A stretch of 64,000 nucleotides of DNA from Gari tellinella (GCA_922989275.2 OV277867.1:4092001-4156000), one strand, 5' to 3'; positions 33,880-45,055 are shown, numbered from the stretch's first letter. The notes: generated from the sequence alone by a model not told the origin. Numbers and translations: made by a program.

Positions 33880-34351
33880 TCACTACCAATAGCACCAAAA
33901 CTTTGCAAACAGAGTACATACCCTTATCAGACGCTGCATAAAACGGCGTCTGTTCATAATATAAACTGTTTGACACTTGTTTCGAAATGTATGCAGTAAA
34001 AACCCCAAAAAATCTAACATAAGAAATGTTGCAGTCATTACTGTTAATTTAGACACTTTGCTGGCGGTGAGAGGTTTAAAACAGGCGATAAAACATGGCA
34101 GTGAAAGAGTTACAGTGGAGAATCTGTTATTCTTTGCCAATAAACGCGTTTACGCTAAAACTATTATTTGCAGTGCAAACAGTTTGGAGCCAGATCAGAC
34201 GCCGGGTAACCCGGCGTCTGATCAGGCTCCAAACTGTTGATAAACAAGAATTATCAGAATTGTCCAAAAGTTGTACTTTTCTACGTTTTAGTGCTTTGCG
34301 TTTGCGTACGTTTGCGTTTAAACGGGAAAGAATAACAGATTCTCCACTGTA
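33880..34351 (-). mobile_element. B2 element with family A inserted at its right end
   Basis: 33880-34110: B2-like (hairpin AGACGCTGCATAAAACGGCG, end GGCAGTGAAAGAGT). 34111-34351: family A, minus, ends TACAGTGGAGAATCTG and CAGATTCTCCACTGTA, with a small deletion right of the cassette. The TA of the B2 terminal TTAA served as the target. Confidence 0.82.
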
Positions 34352-34564
34352 TCCCATGTGTGTCTGGATATTGTGCAATGAACGCTCCGTGTGTGTTTGC
34401 TGGAAGATGTCATTGTTGATATACAATGGTTATCTAATGACATTGTAGTGTTTTTCTATACAGAAAATTAGTTCATATGATATAGCGAACAAAAGAGGCC
34501 CTGATGAGACATTGTAGTCTTACGCTTATTTGCATATCTGTATGATGGTCATTTAATCAATTTA

Positions 34565-34820
34565 CAGGGCTGCCATAAGTTGATAATGAAAATCCTAAGA
34601 TTTCAAAATTTTCAATTTTTCAAGCGCAATTTTCCGAATTATACCTTTAACCCATAGTCTGTTTCTAGTTTTTAGAACACGTGATGCTTAAAGCAGGTTG
34701 AAAGTAAAACAGAATGCGCCTTAAGGCGCATTCTGCTTTACTTTCAGCCTGATTTAAGCTTCCATCTGTTGGAATAAAAATCCGAAGATTTCGGAAAAAT
34801 CCGGAGAAATGGCAGCCCTG
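34565..34820. mobile_element. Family C2 MITE with 6-bp target duplication
   Basis: CAGGGCTGCCATAAGTTG to AATGGCAGCCCTG between two copies of AATTTA (34559-34564, 34821-34826). Confidence 0.9.
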
Positions 34821-34867
34821 AATTTATGTCCGGATATTGCAATGAACACACATTTGCTCTAGTGAAA

Positions 34868-35512
34868 TCGAGAGAATCTTACGGCGGCCGTAGAGATTCT
34901 ACGGCGGCCGTACGGCAGTCGCACGGTGTATCCCAATATTTTACAGGCCGTAGAGGTCGCCGTAGAATTATAACGCGGAGTTATAACATTTTTTCATTTC
35001 TAAGGCGGCCGTAGAAACACACCGTACGGCCGCCGCGCGGCCGCCGTAACTCGATGGTCAATTTCCCTATTGAGCATTTGTACTTTTGTTCATATATGTA
35101 AAACATGTATATTATCAAAAAATGGATGTAGATGTTCTTAAATGCTGTCCAAATGTGTCCTTTGAGTTCATTGTGTTGTTGGACTGATATAAGTTGTGTG
35201 AACATGTAGCAAACCAAGTTGTCTAGCAGGAGCAGCATTTTGGTTGCAAGGTATCTGGTGGGACTTCCACGGCTCCCGTACGGCGGTCGTACGGTAGCCG
35301 TGCGGTCACCGTACGGCAGCCGCACGGCGGCCGTACGGTTCCCGCAGATTTTTTAACCCCACCAAAATAAAATCTCGCCGCGCGGCAGCCGCAGCAAATG
35401 TGAGCGCTACACTCGGCGGCCGTAGGAATTCTGCGGCGGCCGGGGAATTGCTACTCGCCGTAGAAATGATTAGCCGTGCGGCCGCCGTACTGCAGCCGCA
35501 GCAAATGTGAGC
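34868..35512. repeat. GC-rich CGGCGGCCGTA repeat block
   Basis: Two outer GC-rich zones (34868-35050 and 35270-35512) made of variations on TACGGCGGCCGTA and GCGGCAGCCGCAGC, separated by ordinary AT-rich DNA. GCAGCCGCAGCAAATGTGAG occurs twice on the right. Composition is very unlike everything else in the window. Possibly a foldback element with GC-rich ends. Confidence 0.6.
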
Positions 35513-35621
35513 GAGGCATCACTGTATACTTGCTGGAATACTTATTGTAGATAAACATGTGTGATCCAAAGGCACTGCAGTAGTTGTCCATACAGAAAAA
35601 CAAACATATTTCATATGATAT

Positions 35622-35692
35622 AGCAAACAGTTTAGACCTGATGAAACGCCGCGTAACGCGGCGTCTCATCAGGTCTGCACTGTTTGCCAATG
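35622..35692. repeat. Solitary cassette hairpin
   Basis: AGCAAACAGTTTAGACCTG, ATGAAACGCCGCGTAACGCG, complement ending CTGTTTGCC. No recognisable element ends around it. Confidence 0.75.
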
Positions 35693-35770
35693 CCCACATC
35701 AGTAAACACTGGGATTTAATGGATTGAAGGAAAAAACATTGGCAAAACCTACTTTCAAACGGAATTTTAT

Positions 35771-36052
35771 AAAAAAAAAAAAAAAAAAAAAAAAAAGACT
35801 GCCCATGTCGTCGGTGCGAGTTTATGCTTGATTAAAATATGTTTACAGAATAATCTTGTGATCGCAGTTTTGGGGTCTGTCTTTTATATGTTTATTCATG
35901 TTTTATTTCAGATCTAATTGTAGTTATTTTGTCTTTTCTCGCTTTGTAGGTACATTTATGTTATTTCATGTGAAGCTCTTTTGAACGCACAATCCCTGTG
36001 TGGAAAGAGCGCTATATAAATCTGGTATAATAATAATAATAATAATAATCTT
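35771..36052 (+). mobile_element. Poly(A) run and retroelement-like 3' tail
   Basis: 26 A residues at 35771-35796, then 230 bp ending GGAAAGAGCGCTATATAAAT followed by a TAATAA microsatellite. The GAGCGCTATATAAAT-plus-trinucleotide ending is a common 3' tail of animal SINEs and some LINEs. Confidence 0.55.
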
Positions 36053-36236
36053 AAATACAAAATTAATTATGAAATGATATAAATGTCTAACCCATCTACA
36101 GCCATGCCTTCATTTTTAAATAATCGTACTGTGCCTTTTTTTCGCAAATATGTGGCGTTTAATCAGGATCCAAACTGTTGCCAAATTATTATTGAACCAA
36201 GGGTAAGACAGTGAAGGGGTAAAATATCATTACGCA

Positions 36237-36486
36237 TACAGTGGAGAATCTGTCATTCTTTCCCGTTTAAACGCAAACGTACGCAAACGCAAAGCGCTAA
36301 AACGTAGAAAAAAACAACTTTTGGACGATTCTGATAATTCTTGTTTATCTTGGTGGCAAACAGTTTGGAGCCTGATCAGACGCCGGGTTACCCGGCGTCT
36401 GATCTGGCTCCAAACTGTTTGCACTGCAAAAAATAGTTTTAGCGTAAACGCGTTTATTGGGAAAGAATAACAGATTCTCCACTGTA
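36237..36486 (+). mobile_element. Family A MITE, complete
   Basis: Near-consensus, ends TACAGTGGAGAATCTG and CAGATTCTCCACTGTA. A B-like remnant (GGCGTTTAATCAGGATCC, GACAGTGAAGGGG) precedes it at 36090-36225. 36487-37052 holds only AT-rich DNA with one decayed cassette arm. Confidence 0.9.
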
Positions 36487-37052
36487 TCAAATGTTGTCTA
36501 TCACTCTATAATCCACTGTACAACCACGCCCTACCGCACTCCCATTTGCTACAGCTTAGATCAGGATCATACACCAAGTAATATGACATCTGATCAAGAT
36601 TCAAACTTTTTTGTTCCCATACTGATTTTCTACAGTGAACATGCTTTAAATTTTAAGTTTGAGTTTGAGCCGAACACATTTCAGCAGAAGTTTTTTTATG
36701 ACAGTGAAGGGATAAAAAGCATGTACATGTACTTTTATTTACGTTCACTCTTTAAGGAACTAGTGACCCTGACTAATTTAATTTACAACCCGAAATGTCT
36801 TAGACTTCACTCAAACAATGAACATGTGAAAGGTGCGCGACAATTACTACTCAATTACTATCATGTTACTATCATATTACTATCATATTACTACGTATAT
36901 CTATTTGACCGTTTGAACCTTTGTTAAGGAGAACATTAGAATTGATGGATGACGTATTTCTTTATTAGTGCGTTCGCTGGTATATATTCGATAAACTATT
37001 TGTTTCAGTCAAAACTGGCGCACTGAGTTACCATTTAGAACAACTTTGTAGC

Positions 37053-37309
37053 TACAGTGGAGAAAACGTTATTCTTTCCTAATAAAAAAGTTAACGCTAA
37101 AACTATTATTTCCATTGCAAACAGTTTGGAGCCAGATCAGACGCCGGGTAACCCGGCGTCTGATCAGGCTCCAAATTGTTTGCAACTCAGATTAAAACTA
37201 GTACATGTAGTCAGAATTGTCAAAACATTGTCCTTATCTACAATTTAGTGCTTTGCGTTTGCGTTTCGTTTGCGATTAAACGGGAAAGAATAACGTTTTC
37301 TCCATTGTA
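37053..37309 (-). mobile_element. Family A MITE, GAAAACG subtype
   Basis: TACAGTGGAGAAAACG to CGTTTTCTCCATTGTA, intact cassette; GCGTTTCGTTTGCG replaces the usual GCGTACGTTTGCG. Confidence 0.88.
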
Positions 37310-37407
37310 ACAGAATGAAGCAGATTAATCTGTTATGATGGAGAAACGGCTATAAAGTTTGTTGTTTATTTTTAATTGGTAGGGATAACATGTCTGTTTC
37401 TGCTGAA

Positions 37408-37636
37408 ACCCTTTACCCAATAGAAGTACCTTTTAGCGCATTTCATTCATTCCTTCTTGAAATAAATAGTTCCAATTTATACAGTCTTTAACATGTACCA
37501 TGAGAAATAGTACCTTTATACTGCAGATGGTAACTTAAACAGGTGCTTTTAGGCGCATTCTGCTTTACTTTCAACACGCTTTAAGTGGACCCCTGTCTTC
37601 AAATCTATAAACAGGCTATAGCGTAAAGTATTAAAA
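37408..37636. mobile_element. Family C1 MITE, left hairpin arm lost
   Basis: AACCCTTTACCCAATAGAAG at the left and TATAGCGTAAAG near the right; only GGCGCATTCTGCTTTACTTT of the hairpin remains. Confidence 0.65.
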
Positions 37637-37684
37637 TTATTTTACACACTTTCAAATCAAAGTTGTAAACTGAATCAACACCAA

Positions 37685-37935
37685 TACAGTGGAGAAAACG
37701 TTATTCTTTCCCAATAAACGCGTTTACGCTAAATTTATTATTTCCATTGCAAATAGTTTGGAGCAAGATCAGACGCCGGGTAACCCGGCGTCTGATCAGG
37801 CTCTAACCTGTTTATCACCAAGATAAACATGAATGATCAGAATTGTCCAAAACGTCTACTTTTCTACGTTTTAGTGTTTTGCGTTTGCGTTTCGTTTGCG
37901 TTTAAACGGGAAAGAATAACGTTTTCTCCACTGTA
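37685..37935 (-). mobile_element. Family A MITE, GAAAACG subtype
   Basis: TACAGTGGAGAAAACG to CGTTTTCTCCACTGTA, cassette present with a drifted right flank. 37936-38527 holds a decayed B2 piece (GGATCCAGATCAGACACTG at about 38020) and otherwise nothing recognisable. Confidence 0.88.
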
Positions 37936-38527
37936 TGAGTGTCAAAAAGAATGGAACCTGATCAGCAGCCAAAATATCCGGCAATGTTAGGTTGTCTAAA
38001 TTGAACTTTGCAAATAGTTTGGATCCAGATCAGACACTGTGTAACGCGCAACAGTATTTTATTCAAAAGGTTTTTATTCTGTATGATATGTTAGCAGACG
38101 ATAGATACATGTATTAGCAGACGTCATTGTGTCTGCAAAAGGGTTAAATTAGACGGCGAAAGGGTTAACAATATTGACAAAAAGTTTTAAAGTAATAGAA
38201 TACTGAAGCTCCATTCTAGCATGGAGCAAACTCATTGGAACGATCAAAGAAGAAGCCTTCAGTTAAGTATAGACCAGGTAAGCAGACCATTGTACAGTTG
38301 GGGCGGATACCTAGTATTGAATAATTCACTATTTTACCATGGTCTATAAACTTCAACATGCGATGGAAAATGTGTGGGAAAATTAAGAAACACACGTGCA
38401 TAAAGAGGTACGATGTATATTTCATTTTAAGTATTCTTTTACAGTTCTCTAAGATTTATAATAAAAAAAAAATTCATAAAAGGACTAGTGACAATTAATT
38501 GACAAAAGTACACTGTACGTGTACTGT

Positions 38528-38777
38528 TACAGTGGAGAATCTGTTATTCTTTCCCGTTTAAACGCAAACGTACGCAAACGCAAAACACTAAAATGTAGAA
38601 AACTACAACTTTTGGACAAATCTGATAATTCTTGTTTATCTTGGTGGCAAACAGTTTGGAGCCTGATCAGACGCCGGGTTACCCGGCGTCTGATCTGGCT
38701 CCAAACTGTTTGCACTGCAAATAATAGTTTTAGCGTAAACGCGTTTATTGGGAAAGAATAACAGATTCTCCACTGTA
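38528..38777 (+). mobile_element. Family A MITE, complete
   Basis: Near-consensus with ends TACAGTGGAGAATCTG and CAGATTCTCCACTGTA. Confidence 0.92.
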
Positions 38778-38887
38778 CTTCAAGCGAAAATTTCAAAACA
38801 ATTACAATAATTATTTCACATTTAAACGAATCGCAGTGCAATAAAATATAGAAAAATGACAGGTTAATGAAAAAATGTTGACGATCA

Positions 38888-39130
38888 GGGGCCCGTTTCA
38901 TAAACATCGTACGACAAATGTTGTCGTAAGTCAGATGATGAAAGTCTCAATTATTATTTGTTTCTCCATCTAATCCTGTCTTGTGACAACTATTTGGAAT
39001 CGTGTTGAAAAGACGATTCCAAAGAGATGTCACAAGACAGGATTAGATAGGGAAATCAGAAATTAAATGTATTTTAAAGTTTTGACTTACGACCGTTTTT
39101 GTCGTACGAAGTTTTATGAAACGGGACCCT
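38888..39130. mobile_element. Family M foldback, complete
   Basis: GGGGCCCGTTTCATAAAC to GTTTTATGAAACGGGACCC; inner arms ATCTAATCCTGTCTTGTGAC and complement. A second copy (47296-50064) has been opened by a large insertion. Confidence 0.8.
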
Positions 39131-39194
39131 AACGTCTTTACTGTACATGTAGGTTTACATTCACATAAATTCCTGAAGAGGTTAGACAAATATA

Positions 39195-39783
39195 TACAGT
39201 GAAACCCCATCAAAACCGGACATTTTTATGTGGTAACAACATAAATTTCCGGTAAGCCCATTACCAAATAGCTTGTTTATAGTATGGAAGATAGCTGACC
39301 ACTTAAACCAGGTTGAAAGCAAAGCAGAATGTGCCTTAATGCGCATTCTGCTTTACTATCAACCTGTTTTTTAGCTATCCTCGGCTAGAATAAAGAACAA
39401 TTTTCTGATGATACAAATTTATTTATGTATTTTATTCCATATAGGAATAACTCAGGCGTAAAATGCGTACTTCTGGTGTATTGGGTTTAAATAAAGAAGG
39501 ATTGGAAACGGAACCAAAGCTTTTGTCCGGTTTAGAGAGAATTCCGGTATTTAGAGGTTTCGGTTTGGAGGGGTTCCACTGTATACAGTGGAGAATCTGT
39601 TATTCTTTCCCAATAAACGCGTTTACGCTAAAACTATTATTTGCAGTGCAAACAGTTTGGAGCCAGATCAGATGAAATATCAGAATTGTTCAAAGGTTGT
39701 TCTTTTCTACGTTTTAGTGCTTTGCGTTTGCGTACGTTTGCGTTTAAACGGGAAAGAATAACAGATTCTCCACTGTACCTTTA
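39195..39783. mobile_element. Family E element with C1 hairpin and a family A inserted at its edge
   Basis: TACAGTGAAACCCCATC at the left, GAGGGGTTCCACTGTA at 39568-39583 on the right. C1 unit inside: CCCATTACCAAATAGCTTG to GGTGTATTGGGTTT. Family A follows at 39584-39777, sharing the boundary TA. Confidence 0.78.
39584..39777 (-). mobile_element. Family A MITE with most of the cassette deleted
   Basis: Both 20-bp ends perfect, but GGAGCCAGATCAGA joins directly to TGAAATATCAGAATTG; the centre and right arm of the hairpin are gone. Confidence 0.88.
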
Positions 39784-39911
39784 TCATGTCAACAACCTGA
39801 CATACAGTTTGTTGTTTTGCAACCAGATCAACATAAACCAAGAATTATCATCTTAAAACAACCTATCACAGCTTTATTGTTGTTGTTTTTTTCATAAATG
39901 TTTACCTTTTT

Positions 39912-40105
39912 AATCCATTCACTGCTTTGTGGCCAAATGATTTAAACAATAGCAGTAAATGTCGTCTGCATTTGTTTCTCAAATTCATTTTAGGTAAATA
40001 CACTTAAGTATGAAATCGTAATAATTGTTACAGTTTGGACCTTGATCAGACATCGCGGTACGAGACGTCTGATCAAGGTCCAAACTGTTTGCAAATAACC
40101 ATTGT
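39912..40105. mobile_element. Family B-type MITE, partial
   Basis: TCCATTCACTGCTTTG at the left, then GTCGTCTGC and the cassette GGACCTTGATCAGACATCGC, complement. The right terminus is missing. Confidence 0.65.
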
Positions 40106-40278
40106 AGATATATACTCGTGGTAACGTATTGAAGTGATTTAACATTTTTCGCCCAGCATTCATGCTCTTTCGTGTATCATCACACAAACAATGAAATAAG
40201 AGTTTTTGACAATTAATTTTAAATGATTTTAACACTTCTAACTATTGTAGATTCTATGTAAAACAAAAAATTGGTAAA

Positions 40279-40485
40279 GTACCGTCGAAAAAACTCGAAC
40301 TCGCTTTTTAAAAGCCGACCATATCCGTATTTCAAAGTTAAAACGTGGTTTAGCCATGTTTTAACTTTGAAATACGGATATGTTCGACTAAGGCGATTTT
40401 GAAGTACAAAAATGTAAAGATATCATACTGTAGAACAACGGGTAGTTTCAACTTAAGAGAGTTGGAGATATCGAAATTCGACTTT
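40279..40485. mobile_element. Family H MITE
   Basis: TACCGTCGAAAAAACTCG (decayed) to GATATCGAAATTCGACTTTA. Internal palindrome CGTATTTCAAAGTTAAAACG is well conserved. Confidence 0.72.
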
Positions 40486-40646
40486 AACGGTCGGAACTCA
40501 TCATATCAAACGCAACTTCACTGGCCTATGGTAAGACGTTGGACCGTCTCATCCAAACTGACAAAAATATTCATATATCTTCTGTTAAAAATGCAAGCAT
40601 GGCATTGTTTAATTTTCGCAATTTTAACAACAGAATATCAGCCTCT

Positions 40647-41008
40647 TTAAGGACATATGCTACCAATTCGTGCGACACCTAGTGGCTTTTAACGAAGTAC
40701 GATAAACCAAGCATCGTTACTCAACGAAATCTTTCGGTTTCAAACAATCTCCATTAATCGTGTAATATAAACGTTTTAAATACATGAAATTGTACTTGGT
40801 AAATGAAAGTACATGAAACTTGGCAAATACTCCATCTAATAAGGCTTAGTTAATAACCCAGAACTTCAATCAAATTGAATATAAGCGTAAACCCGAGAAC
40901 ACACAGAACAAGCCGTATGCTTTTTTAGGTCATTGGTATATATGTATGAAAATGCCTATAGTTTCATAGAGTTCCTTCGGAGATTTCATTGGTCGCGTAT
41001 GTCCTTAA
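40647..41008. mobile_element. TTAA MITE without a hairpin cassette (TTAAGGACATA ends)
   Basis: TTAAGGACATATGC at the left, GCGTATGTCCTTAA at the right, TTAA on both sides. No internal palindrome of the cassette type, unlike its neighbours. Confidence 0.7.
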
Positions 41009-41060
41009 AGCATATGAGTCTTTTTAGTACTTGGGAGTGGATTTTTGTTTAAAAAGTAAA

Positions 41061-41430
41061 ATATAATTTCAATATTTCTTAAGTAAAATACCTAAACTTT
41101 AAATTATAGAAATAAAAGCAGACGACAATTGTTTAAAATGGATGACGTCATGGATGTGAAGCGGTAAACCTCATGTAGTTGTTATTAAAGAGGGACTCTT
41201 TTTGCATTGTATTTAAAGGTACGCGCCAGTACACTACTATCTACTTATTCAACTTCAAATAAGCATTAGAAAAACATTGAATTGAATGAATTGAATTGAG
41301 ACGCCGCGTATTTATGACTTATTTTTTAACTTATAAACGACATTGCAGACAACAAAATTGAAGCAGACGACAATGAAACGGTGAAGGGGTAAAAATCTCA
41401 CGAAAAAAATGGTAGTGAAAGGGTTAAACG
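41061..41430. mobile_element. Broken B and B2 elements
   Basis: 41061-41168 is the right half of B (AGCAGACGACAATTGTTT, GATGACGTCATGG). 41290-41430 is the right half of B2 (GAAGCAGACGACAATG, GGTGAAGGGGTAA). Confidence 0.6.
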
Positions 41431-41437
41431 TGGTTGT

Positions 41438-41686
41438 TTAACTCTTTCCTCCCTGAAACTCTAAATGGACAATTCCAGTTTCCATTTAAGTCTAGTCCAT
41501 TTCTGACTTTTAATGGTTGTTTATGTCAATGTTTGGCATTATGACAAACAGTGAAGACCCTGATCAGAAGGCTCCTAGGAGCCCTCTGATCTGGGTCTTC
41601 ACTGTTTGCACAGGACAAGTGTACTATTCACATGTACACTGTTTGAAAAGGACGCCTATAAGCGGGACTAGGGTTCAAAGAGTTAA
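41438..41686 (+). mobile_element. Family F MITE, complete
   Basis: TTAACTCTTTCCTCCCTGAA to GGGTTCAAAGAGTTAA, hairpin GATCAGAAGGCTCCTAGGAG. Its right TTAA is also the left end of a B2 copy running to about 41900. Confidence 0.88.
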
Positions 41687-41899
41687 ACCCTTTCACCAAC
41701 ATGGACGACTAAAATAGACGTTGCAAACATTTTGGATTTAGATAAACGCCGCGTAATGTCTGATCAGTATCTAAACTGTACCGTTTGACGCTGGTATCAA
41801 TATGTCTTCAGTCAAAATTTGAAAAGTTGAATTTGGCATAAAACCGCAGACGCCAAATTGTAGCAGACGATAAATTATTTTGCCTGCGAAAGGGTAAAG

Positions 41900-42760
41900 C
41901 CCAACGGTAATATTTGGCGTTGATCGGTTCATTTGTCAATCTATGTACATGTATGCTATAGATTTATGATTGGTCTACATTGCTTGCATAGGACAAGTGT
42001 ATTCTTCACATGTATGCTGTAAAAGACACATATAAGCTTCACCGGGGTTTAATGGGTTAAACTAGAAATTATGGTTTTCTTTTTTATTATTTTCTTAAAC
42101 GATTTGGCATATACATGTACTACAGACTATTTAATCCAAAACGAACATATTTACAGACACGTTTAAAAAGTTAGAATAAGGAGGGTTAGCTAATGCGTGT
42201 CTGTCACTCCACATACGTAAGACACACATGTACAAACTGCAAAAATGGGCGCCTAATCAGGACCTGCAAATTATATCAAGCATCAATTTTATAACACCAC
42301 TAAAACTCTATAAAACGAACCGTTCGAACACGCACTATAGAAGAATTCATTTTACCATCTCCTGCTTAATTATGATCTGCTTCAACATTGTCGTCTTCAG
42401 TGCTTGTGTAAATTAAACGGAATAAATATAAATGCTAGTTAAACCCAATTTAATCTTGATCGGATGCAACGTTAGTTGAAGTTTGATCTGGATCCAATCT
42501 GAAAACAGTTTTTTTCTTCTTTGCAAATAGATACGTCTTTTATGCCACTGAAGTAAACATCTCCACTATATATAGTCATGAATGTGAACCAAAATAATTA
42601 TTTCCCATATCTTTGCAGACGTAGCTGAAAGTAGGCTGAAAATAAAGCAGAGTACTTAATTCTTAGGAGCATTCTGCTTTACAATCAGCTTGCTTTAAGC
42701 AACCGTCTGTCTTCATTACTGAAACAAGCTTTTTGGGGGACGGGTTTAGAGATCCACGTG
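41900..42760. repeat. Decayed F and C1 pieces in AT-rich DNA
   Basis: 41980-42062 is an F right end (GGACAAGTGTATTCTTCAC, AATGGGTTAAA). 42520-42745 is C1-like with hairpin AAAGCAGAGTACTTAATTC. Between them nothing is recognised. Confidence 0.5.
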
Positions 42761-42888
42761 TAAGTGACTTAACGATTTGATATAAAAACATGTAAGCATT
42801 AAGCACAATCCTAGGTAAAAATATTTACATAGGAGCCCGCACGGTGAATAGTTGTAAGGATACACGAAACTAGAGACCTTAACCCCTT

Positions 42889-43095
42889 CACTGTCATGAC
42901 GTCATCAATTTTAAACAATTGTCGTCTGGTTTTATTTCTAAAATTAAATATTTAGTTATTTTGACATATGAAATAATGAAATGAGTATAAAACAGTTTGT
43001 ATCCTGATCAGACGCCGCGTTACGCGGCGTCTGATTAGGATCCAAACTGTTTTCAAATTACTAGTGCACTCGGGGTAAGGCAGTGAAGGAGTTAA
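42889..43095 (+). mobile_element. Family B MITE, complete
   Basis: TTAACCCCTTCACTGTCATG to AAGGCAGTGAAGGAGTTAA; cassette GTATCCTGATCAGACGCCGC, GTTACGC, complement. A decayed B2-like stretch with hairpin TATCCAGATCATACGTC follows at 43250-43400. Confidence 0.88.
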
Positions 43096-43444
43096 CCCAT
43101 TTACCCCCCGACACATCAAATGGTCAATTCCATTTTCAAATAAAATCGAGTCAACCTTTTACTCTTTATGTGACTTACTTTTTTTGCAGTCGACAAACTT
43201 TAAGTAGACGAGGCAACTCATTCTAAGAGAATACGGCTATCATGATCGCTCAAACTATGGCTCGTTTTCAATCAGCTCGTCTCAAATATTAAACCTCTGC
43301 TTGCTAAACGCGACTTTAGTATAATTTACAAACAATTTGTATCCAGATCATACGTCTAGAAGCGTGGTCTCTGATCAGGATCCAAAGTGCAAGACCCTCG
43401 AGGTTTGGTTCTTTTAAGCCTAAATGACATCCAAGTAAACTTAT

Positions 43445-43658
43445 TTAACCCTTGCACTGCCTTTCCCCGAGTACAACGGTAATTTGCAAACAGTTTAAAT
43501 CCTGATTAGACACCGCGTTACGCGGCGTCTAATCAGGATTCAAACTGTTTGACACTCATTTCAATATTTAACTCAAAAAACCTAAACATTGAGTTTAAGA
43601 AATCAAAGCAGACGACAATTTTTTAAAACGGATGACGTCACGGCAGTGAAGGGGTTAA
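43445..43658 (-). mobile_element. Family B MITE, complete
   Basis: TTTAACCCTTGCACTGCC to GGCAGTGAAGGGGTTAA; cassette AAATCCTGATTAGACACCGC, GTTACGC, complement. Confidence 0.88.
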
Positions 43659-43753
43659 AAAATAATTTGCAAACGACAAGTGTAACATATGGTACTTATT
43701 GTGGTAGTGGATGGCTTAAAATTGTCTCATGATTTTTCTTTTTGAATGGTTTC

Positions 43754-44006
43754 TTAACTCTTTTCTCCCTAAAATACCAACAGGGCGATTCGATTTTCAA
43801 TTCAATCTAGTCCATTTTTGACTATTTGAGGTTGTTGTTGTTGTTTCAGTGTACTTCAATATTACAAACAGTGCAGACCCTGACCAGGTCTTTTATATGA
43901 GCCCTCTGATCAAGGTTTTCACTGTTTGCATAGAGTCAGTACATTCTTCAAATGTACATTGTTCGCAAAGGACGCACATATGCGTGATTTGGGTTCAAAG
44001 GGTTAA
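43754..44006 (+). mobile_element. Family F MITE, diverged hairpin
   Basis: TTAACTCTTTTCTCCC to GGGTTCAAAGGGTTAA; one hairpin arm has drifted (CTGACCAGGTCTTTTATATG). A B2 element with cassette AGATCCAGCTTAGACGCCGA, GTTACTC, complement follows at 44145-44335. Confidence 0.8.
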
Positions 44007-44344
44007 CACAGGTTTGACTGTACATGATATATAAATGTTTAATGTTACTATAAACAGAAATTATCCAACCAATTAGTACATTTCATTAAAATCTCATTTC
44101 GTTTGCCTTTGTAAAAACTAATTAAAACTCAACATTTAAGGCCTTTTGCAAGCGACGGGTTAATTTATGACGACGGATGCAAACAAATTAGATCCAGCTT
44201 AGACGCCGAGTTACTCGGCTTGTCATCTGGATCCTAACTGTTTGGCACTTGTGTGATATTTTCTGGAAGCAAATACCAATAAAGTATCTATAAGTATTGA
44301 TGCAGACAACACTTAGCCTACATAGTGTGCTAAGGGTCACGGTC

Positions 44345-44812
44345 TTTACCCTGTCCCTGCCATGACGTCATCAATTTTAAAAAGGTCTGATTGATTTCGT
44401 AAAATTTAAAAAGATTTCTCCAATTTAAATTTTGTGGGTTTTTTTTTTTTTTTTACTTAGGAAATATTAAAATGGATGTCAAACAGGTACACGGCTTCTG
44501 AATCCATACTGTATGCAATACAGTGGAGAAAACGTTATTCTTTCCCGTTTAAACGCAAACGTACGCAAACGCAAAACACTAAAACTAAAAAAAGGACAAC
44601 TTTCTGACAATTTTGATAATTCATGTTTATTTTGGTGGCAAACAGTTTGGAGCCTGATCAGACGCCGGGTTACCCGGCGTCTGATCTGGCTCCAAACTGT
44701 TTGCATAGGAAATAATAGTTTTAGCATAAACGCGTTTATTGGGAAAGAATAACGTTTTCTCCACTGTAATCATTGTATATCTACTCCGGGTGCAAGGCAG
44801 TGAAGGGGTTAA
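44345..44812 (+). mobile_element. Family B MITE split by a complete family A MITE
   Basis: Family B sides: TACCCTGTCCCTGCCATGAC on the left, GGCAGTGAAGGGGTTAA on the right. Family A occupies 44519-44768, ends TACAGTGGAGAAAACG and CGTTTTCTCCACTGTA, both GAAAACG subtype. B sequence resumes with ATCATTGTATATCTACTCCG. Confidence 0.85.
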
Positions 44813-44859
44813 TCATTACAAAGCGGTGTTCTGTTTATTTTGTTGTTACCAAATTATTG

Positions 44860-45055
44860 TCTGTTTAACAATTATTTCCCTTACAAACATTTTGAAGCCT
44901 GGTCAGACGCCGAGTTACCCGGCGTCTGATCCGGCTCCAAACTGTTTGCAACTCGGTTTAAAATATATTGCTAATATTTTCGAAACATTGTCATTTTTAT
45001 ACCCTACTGTGTTGCGTTTGCGTTTAATTTCGTTTAAATGGGAAAGTATAAACGT
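44860..45055 (-). mobile_element. Family A MITE, heavily decayed ends
   Basis: Cassette AAGCCTGGTCAGACGCCGAG, TTACCCGGCG, complement, then GTTGCGTTTGCGTTTAATTT and AAATGGGAAAGTATAAACG. Outer ends are lost. Confidence 0.7.
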
